14,377 nucleotides of DNA from Solirubrobacterales bacterium (GCA_030835185.1 JAUQWL010000242.1:1-14377); one strand, 5' to 3'. Numbered from the stretch's first letter, positions 1-7,105 are shown. Notes: generated from the letters alone by a model not told the origin. Numbers and translations are program-made.

Positions 1-524
1 TCGCGCAGCTGACCGCTGAGACGGAGCATCGTCTCGACCGTCACCACCAGAGTCGCGGCCAGGATCGGCCAGAGATTGACACCTCTCTCGACGTCGCTGA
101 ACACCAGGCCGATCCCCAGGCCGGCGCAGAGCACGAACAGGTAGAACCGCGCCACACGGACGCTGAAGAACCTGCCGATGTAGATACTGAACCAGACGTA
201 GACGACGACGGCCAGCGCGATTCCGAAAGCTGAGGATGAGGCGGCCACCGTGGCCGCGAGTCCGAGCGCGCCCAGAAGCATCAACGCGTGAATCCACCGC
301 GGGGACATGGTCGCGCCGACTACCCAGAAGAGCAGGGCCAGGGCAATTGACAGAACGCTGATCCACGCGATCAGCGGCGGAGGCGTGACGTCGGCTATGG
401 GGAAGACCCTTGCGAACAGACCCGTTATGCCTCCGCAGAGGAACAGAGCCGAGAGCGCGACCACGCGCGGAGGTCGCCGGGGCCCGGGAGAAAAGTAGTC
501 TGCCAGTGCTCGCAGCCAGTTCAC
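1..524 (-). CDS. Six-helix integral membrane protein, N-terminal part (3' end outside window); possible membrane-anchored diguanylate cyclase
   Basis: Reading the minus strand from a GTG at 524 gives an open frame of 174 codons that runs off the left edge without a stop. The translation starts VNWLRALADYF and holds about six hydrophobic segments, at roughly residues 21-40, 52-72, 76-94, 98-116, 124-142 and 151-166. It then turns amphipathic (VETMLRLSGQLR) just before the edge. No alternative start was found further upstream in frame, and no strong ribosome-binding site precedes the GTG. The layout of a six-helix block followed by a short linker resembles actinobacterial GGDEF proteins, where the catalytic domain would follow immediately. 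That identity is an inference because no GGDEF residue lies in the window. It could equally be a histidine kinase or another sensor. The gene is divergent from the DUF255 gene, with 57 bp between the two starts. Confidence 0.7.
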   Translation of the reverse strand, partial: MNWLRALADYFSPGPRRPPRVVALSALFLCGGITGLFARVFPIADVTPPPLIAWISVLSIALALLFWVVGATMSPRWIHALMLLGALGLAATVAASSSAFGIALAVVVYVWFSIYIGRFFSVRVARFYLFVLCAGLGIGLVFSDVERGVNLWPILAATLVVTVETMLRLSGQLR

Positions 525-581
525 GGGGCTAACGATAGGCGTCTTCGCCGGAGGCAGGAGAGCGCCTGCGAAGATGGGTGG

Positions 582-2585
582 ATGTCGAACCGACTCGCCA
601 ACGAAACCAGCCCCTACCTTCTGCAGCACAAGGACAACCCGGTCGACTGGCATCCCTGGGGAGCGGATGCACTGGCCCTGGCCCGCGAACACGACCGTGC
701 GATCCTGCTGTCGATCGGCTACGCAGCCTGCCACTGGTGCCATGTCATGGAGCGGGAGTCCTTCGAGAATCCCGATACCGCCGCCTACATGAACGAACAT
801 TTTATCCCGGTCAAGGTGGATCGCGAAGAGCGTCCGGACCTCGACGCGATCTACATGGAAGCGGTGCAGTCGATCAGCGGGCAGGGAGGCTGGCCGCTCA
901 CCGTCTTCCTCGACCCGGACGGTGTCCCTTTCCATGGCGGCACCTACTTCCCACCCGACGCCTCGCACGGAATGCCGAGCTTCATGATGGTCATGGAGGC
1001 TGTGGTCAAGGCTTTCGAGGAGCGGCGCGACGAGATCCGGGCCCAGTCCGAAAACGTGCGCAGCCGACTCGGTGCAGTAGCGCTGATCGGTGCCCCCGAA
1101 GGCGGGATCGATCCCGGTCTTCCGGCGAAGCGATGCGCCACCCTCGTTGAGACTGCCGACATGGAGAACGGCGGTTTCGGTCCGGCCCCGAAGTTCCCGC
1201 CGGCCTCGACCCTCGACTTCCTGCTCGCCCGCGGCGAGACCGCCCCGGTCGAGTTGACGCTGGATCGCATGGCGGCCGGGGGCATCTACGACCAGATCGG
1301 CGGCGGCTTCTCGCGCTACTCCGTCGACGAGGCATGGCTGGTCCCACACTTCGAGAAGATGCTCTGCGACAACGCCCTGCTCGCAAGGACGTACCTCCAC
1401 GCCTGGCAGGAGTCCGGACAAGACGCCTACCGCCGGATCGCCACCGAGACCCTCGACTGGGCGCTGGGAGAGATGCAGGATCCGGCCGGTGGCTTCTACG
1501 CCTCGCTCGACGCAGATTCCGAGGGCGTCGAGGGGCTGTTCTACACATGGACCCCCGGCGAGATCGAGCGGACGCTGGGGGATCGGGCCGAAGCGGCAGT
1601 GAAGGCTTTCGGAGTCACCCCGTCGGGCAATTTCGAGGGTCGCAACGTCCTTCACATCCCCGGCGGGGTTCCTCCGGCAGAGTTCGGGCCCGCCCTCGAA
1701 GGGGCTCGAAAGGAACTGCTGGAAGCCCGGTCGACGCGGATCCGACCCGCCCTCGACGACAAGGTGATCAGCTCGTGGAACTCCTTGATGATCTCGGCGC
1801 TGGCCGAAGCGGGGGCCGTGCTGGGTAGCCGGCAGTACCTGGATGCCGCCCGACGGTGTGCCGATTTCATCTGGGCCGAAATGCGTGACTCCCAGGGAAC
1901 CCTGCTCAGGAGCTGGCGCCGCGGCGAAGCGCGGCTGAACGCCTATCTCGAGGATCACGCCTTCCTCCTGGAGGGGCTGCTGGCGCTCTACGATGCCTCA
2001 TTTGAGCGGACCGTCCTCAATCGCGCACTGGCCGTGGCCGAAACGATGATCGACCGTTTCGCCGATCCCGACCGGGGTGGCTTCTTCTCGACTTCACACG
2101 ACCACGAAGAGCTGATCGCACGCCGCAAGGACGTCGGCGACCATCCGATCCCCTCGGGCAGCTCTTCGGCAGCCCTGGGACTGTTGAAACTCGCCGGACT
2201 CACCGGGGACACCGGCTACCGCCGGCAGGCAATGGGCGTCCTCAAACTGCTCGCTCCGGCGACCGCAAGGCAACCTGACGCATTCGGTCACCTGCTCCAG
2301 GCCATCGACCTGGCCCTCGATCCGGCCGGAGAGGTGGCGGTCATCTGGCCCGCCGATGCCGATTCCGACTCGGCCGCCGAGCTGCTCAGCGCGTTCCGCT
2401 CCCGGTATCGGCCAGGCTTCGTACTCGCCGCCGGGCCGGAAGGCAGTGACTCCCCCGGGCTGCTCAAAGGCCGCACCTCGTTCGAGGGCAAACCGGCAGC
2501 CTACGTCTGCCGCAACTTCAGTTGCCGGGCACCGGTCGGCGATCCGGCCGGACTGCGAGCCGAACTCGGCGATCCGGCCACCTGA
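582..2585 (+). CDS. DUF255 / YyaL-type thioredoxin-fold protein with an (alpha/alpha)6-barrel-like C-terminal region
   Basis: This 667-residue protein has the usual length and layout of the DUF255 (YyaL, SSP411/SPATA20-like) family. The N-terminal thioredoxin-like domain (about residues 1-165) opens with NRLANETSPYLLQHKDNPVDW. It carries the redox motif C50-H-W-C53 followed by HVMERESF, then VDREERPDLD and GGWPLTVFLDPDG, all family hallmarks. From about residue 195 to 600 it looks like an N-acylglucosamine-2-epimerase or glycosidase-type helical barrel, with HFEKMLCDN at 256-264 and DDKVISSWN further on. The C-terminus has the typical YVCRNFSCRAP signature with two cysteines. The physiological substrate of the family is not established. 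The ATG at 582 was chosen because the conserved N-terminus begins there; only a weak GGTGG lies upstream. Transcription converges on the glutamine synthetase gene 103 bp downstream. Confidence 0.93.
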   Translation: MSNRLANETSPYLLQHKDNPVDWHPWGADALALAREHDRAILLSIGYAACHWCHVMERESFENPDTAAYMNEHFIPVKVDREERPDLDAIYMEAVQSISGQGGWPLTVFLDPDGVPFHGGTYFPPDASHGMPSFMMVMEAVVKAFEERRDEIRAQSENVRSRLGAVALIGAPEGGIDPGLPAKRCATLVETADMENGGFGPAPKFPPASTLDFLLARGETAPVELTLDRMAAGGIYDQIGGGFSRYSVDEAWLVPHFEKMLCDNALLARTYLHAWQESGQDAYRRIATETLDWALGEMQDPAGGFYASLDADSEGVEGLFYTWTPGEIERTLGDRAEAAVKAFGVTPSGNFEGRNVLHIPGGVPPAEFGPALEGARKELLEARSTRIRPALDDKVISSWNSLMISALAEAGAVLGSRQYLDAARRCADFIWAEMRDSQGTLLRSWRRGEARLNAYLEDHAFLLEGLLALYDASFERTVLNRALAVAETMIDRFADPDRGGFFSTSHDHEELIARRKDVGDHPIPSGSSSAALGLLKLAGLTGDTGYRRQAMGVLKLLAPATARQPDAFGHLLQAIDLALDPAGEVAVIWPADADSDSAAELLSAFRSRYRPGFVLAAGPEGSDSPGLLKGRTSFEGKPAAYVCRNFSCRAPVGDPAGLRAELGDPAT

Positions 2586-2688
2586 TCCGACGCCACTCCA
2601 GGCGACGCCCCTGTCCTGCGCTGCACTCGGCCGCGCTGCTCCGCCGCGCTGCACTGCGACCGGCACGATCGGCCCCGCAACCGGTCGG
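2586..2688. other. Convergent intergenic spacer with a short direct repeat
   Basis: This is 103 bp between two converging stop codons. The 10-mer GCGCTGCACT occurs twice, at 2618-2627 and 2646-2655, within a GC-rich stretch. No T-rich intrinsic terminator is evident for either gene. Confidence 0.5.
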
Positions 2689-4041
2689 TCAGAGCCTCGG
2701 CAGGAAGGTCTCTATCTCGTATGGAGTCACCTGGATCCGGTAGTTCTCCCACTCCTGCCGTTTGAGTTCGATGAAGCGCCTGAAGGTGTGCTCGCCGAGC
2801 GTGCGCAGCACGAGCTCCGAGTCAGCCGCTACCTCGACCGCCTCACCGAGGGTGGATGGAAGCTGCTCGATCCCCCGGGCGGCCATTTCATCGGGTCCGA
2901 GGTGGTAGAGGTTCTCCTCCATCGGTTCGGGCAGTTCGTAACCCTTTTCGATCCCTTCGAGCCCGGCCTGAAGCATGCCGGCGAGACAGAGGTAAGGGTT
3001 GCAGGCGGGGTCCGGGCAGCGAAACTCCGCCCAGGAGTCGCCCTCCTCGCTTGCCTGGCGCTGCGGCACGCGGATCAGGGAAGAGCGGTTCCGGCGTGAC
3101 CATGAGAGGTAGACGGGCGCCTCGAAACCGGGTACCAGACGCTTGTACGAGTTGACCCACTGGGCGTAGAGCGGGGCGATCTCGCGAGCGTGGCGAAGCT
3201 GGCCGGCTATGAACGACCTGGCGGTCGCCGACAGTTCCCCGGGACGTCCGGTATCGCCGAAGGTGTTCTGGCCCTCTTTGATCAGGGCCTGGTGGATGTG
3301 GAGCCCGGAACCGTTGGCGCCGCCGAGTGGCTTGGGCATGAAGGTGGCATGCCAGCCCTGCTGGAGCGCGTACTCCTTGACCACGATCCGGCTGGTCATG
3401 ATGTCGTCGGCCGCCCCGAGCGCACTCCCGGCCCTGACATCGAGCTCGTGCTGGGACGGTCCCGCTTCGTGATGGGTCGAGGATACGTAAATCCCCATCT
3501 GTTCCAGAGCGAGAACGGTTTCCCGCCGCACGTCCGAACCCGCATCCAGCGTGGTCAGGTCGAAGTAACCGCCTTCGTCGAGAATCTCGGGTACGCCATC
3601 GGTCGTCTCAGCCGAGCGGAAGTAGTAGAACTCGACTTCCGGAGCGACGACGAAGTCTTCGAAGCCCATCGACCCGGCGCGCTCGACGGCGCGTTTGAGA
3701 ACCCACCGGGGATCGCCTTCGTAGGGCAGTCCGCCGGGAACCTCGATGTCGCAGTACATCCGGGCCACGGCATCGTTTTTATTGGGGCGCCACGGGATCA
3801 GCGAGAAGGTCGAAGGGTCTGGCCGGGCGACCATGTCGGACTCCTCCACCGGGTTGAAGCCGGTGAGTGAGGCCCCGTCGAATCCGATACCGCGATCGAA
3901 GGCACGCCCGAGTTCAGAGGCGTTTATCGAAAAGCTCTTGAGCTGCCCCAGGATGTCGGTGAACCAGAGCCTGACGAACCTGACGTCGTGCTGCTCGACC
4001 AGCTCATGAACGTCGGCTGCGGTTGTCGGTTTCTCTGTCAT
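2689..4041 (-). CDS. Type I glutamine synthetase, GlnA2-like
   Basis: The product (450 residues) would join ammonia to glutamate using ATP, as a cytoplasmic dodecamer in this family. The N-terminal beta-grasp part reads VRFVRLWFTDILGQLKSF, very close to mycobacterial GlnA2, followed by GFDGASLTGF and ESDMVARPDPSTF. Metal and substrate residues are present: E135 and E137 in APEVEF, E192 in THHEAGPSQHELD, H248 in GSGLHIH, arginines in SWSRRNRSSLIRVP, and E339/R341 in AEFRCPDPACNPYL. Y379 (EENLYHL) sits where adenylylated beta-type enzymes carry the modified tyrosine. The rest (ATLGEA-type tail, EWENYRIQVTPYEIETFL) matches GlnA2. The start at 4041 is preferred over an in-frame ATG at 4116 because GAGGAGCGAG lies directly before it and homology starts there. 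It is divergent from the AhpD-like gene. Whether it makes glutamine or a gamma-glutamyl derivative cannot be told from the sequence, though the canonical residues favour glutamine. Confidence 0.95.
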   Translation of the reverse strand: MTEKPTTAADVHELVEQHDVRFVRLWFTDILGQLKSFSINASELGRAFDRGIGFDGASLTGFNPVEESDMVARPDPSTFSLIPWRPNKNDAVARMYCDIEVPGGLPYEGDPRWVLKRAVERAGSMGFEDFVVAPEVEFYYFRSAETTDGVPEILDEGGYFDLTTLDAGSDVRRETVLALEQMGIYVSSTHHEAGPSQHELDVRAGSALGAADDIMTSRIVVKEYALQQGWHATFMPKPLGGANGSGLHIHQALIKEGQNTFGDTGRPGELSATARSFIAGQLRHAREIAPLYAQWVNSYKRLVPGFEAPVYLSWSRRNRSSLIRVPQRQASEEGDSWAEFRCPDPACNPYLCLAGMLQAGLEGIEKGYELPEPMEENLYHLGPDEMAARGIEQLPSTLGEAVEVAADSELVLRTLGEHTFRRFIELKRQEWENYRIQVTPYEIETFLPRL

Positions 4042-4240
4042 CTCGCTCCTCGAAGTACTCCGGGCTGCCGCGGTCGGCAGCCGGTCGAGCCGAACGATAC
4101 GCGAGGCGGCTTGCAAGACGCCGGTTCAAGCGGTATAACTTACTTGTCGTAAGTAACTAGCTAAAAGTAAAGTAATGGCAACCTAAACGGTAACTAAACC
4201 ACAGGGATGCCGTGGCCAACAGATTGGAAATGAGTCGATC
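4042..4240. promoter_or_regulatory. Divergent promoter region between glutamine synthetase and AhpD-like genes
   Basis: This 199-bp region is clearly AT-rich around 4130-4200 in an otherwise GC-rich window. For the plus strand a candidate promoter is TTGTCG (4144-4149) and TAAAGT (4168-4173) with an 18-bp spacer. On the minus strand TTATAC (4133-4138) could be a -10 element. CTAAAC occurs twice, at 4183-4188 and 4194-4199, one helical turn apart (11 bp). No clean GlnR box was recognised. Confidence 0.5.
4138..4156. promoter_or_regulatory. Palindromic operator candidate (TetR-like architecture)
   Basis: Two nested inverted repeats share the same centre region: ACTTAC-TTGTC-GTAAGT (4138-4154) and TTACTT-GTCGT-AAGTAA (4140-4156). 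The element covers the candidate plus-strand -35 and ends next to the candidate minus-strand -10, so a bound protein could repress both genes. AAGTAA recurs as direct copies at 4165-4170 and 4170-4175. The size and spacing are typical of TetR-family operators, but no regulator gene is in the window. Confidence 0.45.
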
Positions 4241-4807
4241 ATGACCGTAAAAACAGAAGTCAGCCGATTCCATATCCACGACGAATTGACGGCGCCTGAC
4301 CAGAGTGCGCCGATCCTCAAGAGCATTCAGGTGGGTGGGCGTTCGGTCAACAAGCTGGTCGGCGTCCTCGCCGGCTCCCCCGCGGTGCTGAGGGCTTACA
4401 CGAGGATGCGGGCCGAACTACAGCAGGGGAACCTCCCGAAGGCCACGCGCCACCGGATCGCGCTTGCCGTCGCCGAACACCGGGGCGACAGCTACAGCGT
4501 CGTCCAGTACGCGAAGTCCGCCAGGAATGCCGGCCTCGGTCTTGACGAAGTCTCGCGAGCAAGGAGCTTCGCTTCAGCCGATGAACGCGAGAACGCCCTG
4601 CTCGTCTACCTCAAGGCCGCCCTGGACGCCGATGGCGACCCGCCGCTCTACCTTCACGAAGAGGCGCGTGAGGCAGGCTGGGACGACGAGCAGATCCTCG
4701 AAGCCCTCGCCCATGTGGCCCTGGGCGAATTCCAGAGCCTGATGGCAGCTGCGGCCGCCCTGCCCAAGGACCAGGCGACGCCGCGAGTTCTGCCCGCGGC
4801 CGCCTGA
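4241..4807 (+). CDS. AhpD / carboxymuconolactone decarboxylase-fold protein with degenerate active site
   Basis: The 188-residue product aligns along its length with two-repeat AhpD-like 'peroxidase-related' proteins: a NKLVGVLAGSPAVLRAY segment, then LPKATRHRIALAVAE, a second helical repeat, and EALAHVALGEFQSLM near the end. In active AhpD-like proteins the pattern after AVAE is G-C-x-Y-C-x-x-x-H, the redox CxxC plus a proton-relay histidine. Here the same positions read G-D83-S-Y-S86-V-V-Q-Y90, so both cysteines and the histidine are replaced, while E79 is kept. There is no cysteine anywhere in the protein. A peroxidase or disulfide reductase role is therefore unlikely; a lyase, binding or structural role is possible. 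The start ATG has GGAAATGAG upstream. The gene is monocistronic and ends at a strong terminator. Confidence 0.85.
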   Translation: MTVKTEVSRFHIHDELTAPDQSAPILKSIQVGGRSVNKLVGVLAGSPAVLRAYTRMRAELQQGNLPKATRHRIALAVAEHRGDSYSVVQYAKSARNAGLGLDEVSRARSFASADERENALLVYLKAALDADGDPPLYLHEEAREAGWDDEQILEALAHVALGEFQSLMAAAAALPKDQATPRVLPAAA

Positions 4808-4848
4808 CCAGGCTGGATCCTCCCCCGAAACATCCTCTCTCCTCAACG

Positions 4849-4878
4849 AAAAGGACATCCCGTACGGGATGTCCTTTT
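4849..4878. terminator. Perfect 30-bp palindrome, bidirectional intrinsic terminator
   Basis: The arms AAAAGGACATCCCGT and ACGGGATGTCCTTTT are exactly complementary with no spacer. The hairpin ends in a T-tract on both strands. It lies 41 bp after the AhpD-like stop and 60 bp after the stop of the converging minus-strand gene, so it can end transcription from both sides. Confidence 0.9.
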
Positions 4879-4938
4879 CTGTTGCTCCATGTCGGTCAGG
4901 ACTCGGCCTGTCGCCGGTCCCGTGCCGTCGGACCGGCT

Positions 4939-5661
4939 TCAGTCGAACTTGAGCTTGGCCGTGAACAGCAGCCGGCTGCCCTTGAAGTTACAGGCGTAGA
5001 AACGCTTGCTGCCGACCTTGAGCTGCGAACGCGACTGGTCGATCTGACCGGCGCCGCACTTGCGCGGCTGGCGGCTGGCACGCCAGGCGTACTGGCTCGA
5101 CTTGAGTCCGTCGGCAAATGCCGGTGCCCAGGTCGGGACGGCCAGGGCGACGTACTGGCCCTTCTTGATCCGCAACGGCTTGTCAAGCTTGAAGGTGGCG
5201 ATGCCACCCAGTTCCCGGTTGAGACCCTCTACCGGACTCTTCCTCTGAAGTCGGAACTTGGTGCCCTGCTTGGTCTTGATGGGCTGAAGAATCGTGATGG
5301 CCGCCTGAGGGGGGCTTCCGAACCGGGCGTTGAGTGCCGCACGATCGGCCTTGTCGGGCTTGCCGAGGAAAAGCTTCCAGGCGGTGATCTTTCCGTTGGC
5401 GGTGGCGCGATACGGAGAGCCACCTGTCGGAAGCATCTTCTGGATGCCGTTGACCGAAGGAATCACCTGACAGTTTTCAGGGCAGAGGGGATCCTGCATC
5501 GTGGTCGATCCGCCGAGGACGGTCGACTTCGACTTGGCGGCATCGGCGCTGTCGGAACCGGAACCGAGAACGAGCGCAAAACCGGCGACCAGCAGAGTCG
5601 TGAGAAAGGCTGCTGCGATCGATCTGGATGTGTTGAGTTGCGGGGCACTTTTCATGAGCAT
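4939..5661 (-). CDS. Secreted or membrane-anchored protein of unknown function
   Basis: The product (240 residues from the ATG at 5661) was not assigned to a named family. The N-terminus is a signal sequence: basic NTSRS, hydrophobic core IAAAFLTTLLVAGFALVLG, then SADAAKSKS with a possible A-x-A cleavage site. The mature part has CPENC near its start and two later cysteines (RKCGAG, YACNF), suggesting disulfides outside the cell. It is rich in alternating hydrophobic and charged stretches (KITAWKLFLG, AAITILQPIK, GQYVALAVPTWAPAF) that look like a beta-sandwich. The start at 5661 is chosen because AGGAG sits 9 nt upstream; the longer frame to 5754 has no such site. It follows the RlpA-like gene on the same strand after 135 bp and may share envelope-related regulation, but co-transcription is unproven. 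Confidence 0.8.
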   Translation of the reverse strand: MLMKSAPQLNTSRSIAAAFLTTLLVAGFALVLGSGSDSADAAKSKSTVLGGSTTMQDPLCPENCQVIPSVNGIQKMLPTGGSPYRATANGKITAWKLFLGKPDKADRAALNARFGSPPQAAITILQPIKTKQGTKFRLQRKSPVEGLNRELGGIATFKLDKPLRIKKGQYVALAVPTWAPAFADGLKSSQYAWRASRQPRKCGAGQIDQSRSQLKVGSKRFYACNFKGSRLLFTAKLKFD

Positions 5662-5774
5662 CAGGTGCTTCTCCTGGGGCGAAGTTTGGGCGGGGCGACC
5701 GATCGAAATCCGATCACACCGTACAAACACGGCCGAAGGGCGAACGGATCGCAACCGGACTGAAAGCTATCTGC

Positions 5775-5791
5775 CGCGCAGTTCCTGCGCG
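5775..5791 (-). terminator. Short hairpin after the RlpA-like gene
   Basis: CGCGCAG-TTC-CTGCGCG is a perfect 7-bp stem with a 3-nt loop, starting 6 nt past the stop codon at 5797. It lacks a convincing U-tract on the minus strand, so it may be a weak terminator or only a 3' stabilising hairpin. Confidence 0.4.
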
Positions 5792-5796
5792 AGCAC

Positions 5797-6492
5797 TCAG
5801 CGGCGCTTGACGACGGCGTGACGCACGTCACCGACACCGTCGAAGCCGAGCGAGCGGCTGGTGGCCGCGGTCAGATCCCAGGCGCGGCCGGGCACGAACG
5901 GGCCCCTGTCGATCACCTGCGTAATGACGAATCGGCCACGGTAGCCGATCAGAACCTTGCTGCCGCAAGGAAGAGTCTTGTGGGCGACGCCCTGGGTGCC
6001 ACGGCGAAGAGTCTGCCCACAGGCAGTCTTGTTGCCGAAGAAGCCCGGTCCGTACCAGGACGCCCCGGAAGTCTTCATCGAACCGACCAGGCGCCGGGCG
6101 GTGTTCCTGTTGACGATACCGCTCGAAGGAATTCTGGTCGTCCGTTGAAAACGACGTACGGCGCTCGTTGTCGGGGCGTCGAATCGCGGGTCGACGGCGG
6201 TTCCCCGCAGCAGGGACTTGGCCCTGACGATGCCCTTGAGCACACGCACGTCGGGGCCGCTCATTCCTTCCCGAAGGATGCGAGTTCCGAAACGTGGGGC
6301 CTTGCGCGGATTGCCGATCGCCTCGGTCACGTTCAGTCCCCCGTCCGAGGTGACGCCGCCGCTTCCTGCCCTGGCCGCCGATGCATCCTGAACCGTCTGA
6401 AGGAGTGCCCATGCGCTCAGAGCGACGATGACCGATACTGCAGCCACTCCCATTTTCGTCTTCCGCCCGCGGCGGTCAAAAGCGTTTTCCAT
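5797..6492 (-). CDS. Peptidoglycan-binding and RlpA-like double-psi beta-barrel cell-wall protein
   Basis: This 231-residue exported protein begins with an N-terminal signal anchor (MGVAAVSVIVALSAWALLQT, about 14-33). A peptidoglycan-binding type 1 module follows at about 72-136 (GMSGPDVRVLKGIVR ... TSAVRRFQRTTRIPSSGIV). The C-terminal RlpA-like double-psi beta-barrel spans about 143-230, with ASWYGPGF, C158 and C176, and AHKTLPCGSKV. H171 and D195 (VIDRGPF) occupy the places of the catalytic His and Asp of RlpA lytic transglycosylases, and D206 lies in WDLTAA. The protein probably acts on, or binds, peptidoglycan outside the membrane. The ATG at 6492 has GGAAAGAG directly upstream. A c-di-AMP riboswitch precedes it, matching the known use of this switch for actinobacterial cell-wall remodelling genes. 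Enzymatic activity itself is an inference. Confidence 0.9.
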   Translation of the reverse strand: MENAFDRRGRKTKMGVAAVSVIVALSAWALLQTVQDASAARAGSGGVTSDGGLNVTEAIGNPRKAPRFGTRILREGMSGPDVRVLKGIVRAKSLLRGTAVDPRFDAPTTSAVRRFQRTTRIPSSGIVNRNTARRLVGSMKTSGASWYGPGFFGNKTACGQTLRRGTQGVAHKTLPCGSKVLIGYRGRFVITQVIDRGPFVPGRAWDLTAATSRSLGFDGVGDVRHAVVKRR

Positions 6493-6505
6493 ATCTCTTT
6501 CCGTT

Positions 6506-6660
6506 GCTTGCGGGGTTAGCTGTCGGGCTCGCGCTGAAAGAGCAGCGCTACCTGGCAGATGCCAGAGATTCGCCCCATGGACCGTGTCCGTCTGGGTCCC
6601 CCGCTCTCCGCGATCTTGTGGCGGAGATTCAGCTGAAGGTTGAGCGGAACATTAGCAAAC
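6506..6660 (-). promoter_or_regulatory. c-di-AMP (ydaO-yuaA) riboswitch
   Basis: The minus-strand leader of the RlpA-like gene contains the conserved blocks of this aptamer in order: CUCCGCC near the 5' side, GCGGGGGACCCA, AUGGGGCGAAUC, a GCAUCUGC-type hairpin ending in CAGGUAG, and GACAGCUAACCCCGCAAGC at the 3' side. GUUUGC (6655-6660) and GCAAGC (6506-6511) can pair to close P1. The ligand is known to be the second messenger cyclic di-AMP, and ligand binding usually turns expression off. Only 3 nt separate the aptamer's 3' end from the GGAAAGAG ribosome-binding site, leaving no room for a separate terminator. Recognition is by consensus from memory, not by a covariance search. Confidence 0.88.
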
Positions 6661-6693
6661 GCTCACGCGGCAAGCTGAACGCCGCTAATAAAT

Positions 6694-6722
6694 AGGAAAG
6701 GCCCCGCAACGGGGCCTTTCCT
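6694..6722 (-). terminator. Intrinsic terminator of the RNase P RNA gene
   Basis: AGGAAAGGCCCC (6694-6705), loop GCAAC, and GGGGCCTTTCCT (6711-6722) form a perfect 12-bp stem. On the minus strand it directly follows the RNase P RNA and is trailed by the T-rich ATTTATTAG. Confidence 0.88.
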
Positions 6723-6723
6723 T

Positions 6724-7099
6724 TAGCGGGTCTGTAAGCCGGATTCTGTCTTGAACGACTATCTGTCTCGCCGGCTGATCACACCAGCGGGGAGCGGACT
6801 CGAAGTCCGCTTCGCCTGCGACCTACCTGGATCTCGCCGGGCCGGGTCGACGATCCTGTTTGGTCTTGCACCGGACGGGGTTTACCTGGCCGCCGCGTCA
6901 CCGCGACGCCGGTGCGCTCTTACCGCACCTTTTCACCTTTGCCTGTTCGCAGCTCACGTGTGGCTGCGCCATCGGCCGTGTATTTCTGTGGCACTTTCCT
7001 GCGGGTTTCCCCGAGTGGGAGTGATCCACCGTCCTGCCCTGTGGTGTCCGGACTTTCCTCGAAGGGATTTCTCTCCCTCCGCAGCCGTCCGACCCACGA
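6724..7099 (-). ncRNA. rnpB: RNase P RNA, bacterial type A
   Basis: This is the catalytic RNA that trims the 5' leader from tRNA precursors. The minus strand contains the universally conserved GAGGAAAGTCCGG (7048-7060) near the 5' end. The 3' conserved block includes ACAGAATCCGGCTTACAG (within 6729-6751). Other hallmarks between them include GAAACCCGCAGGAAAGTGCCACAGAAA. The ends close as helix P1: GUGGGUC (7091-7097) pairs with GACCCGC (6726-6732). The roughly 375-nt length suits type A. The 5' end was set from the TATAAT box at 7106-7111, and the 3' end from the P1 pairing and the terminator. Exact termini are estimates within a few nucleotides. Every reading frame across this stretch is an artefact. 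Confidence 0.96.
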
Positions 7100-7105
7100 A
7101 GAGAC

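Noticed and set aside
4150..4165. GlnR box upstream of glutamine synthetase (GTAAC-N6-...)
   Set aside because: GTAAC is present but the second half-site reads AAAGT rather than GAAAC, so the match is too weak.
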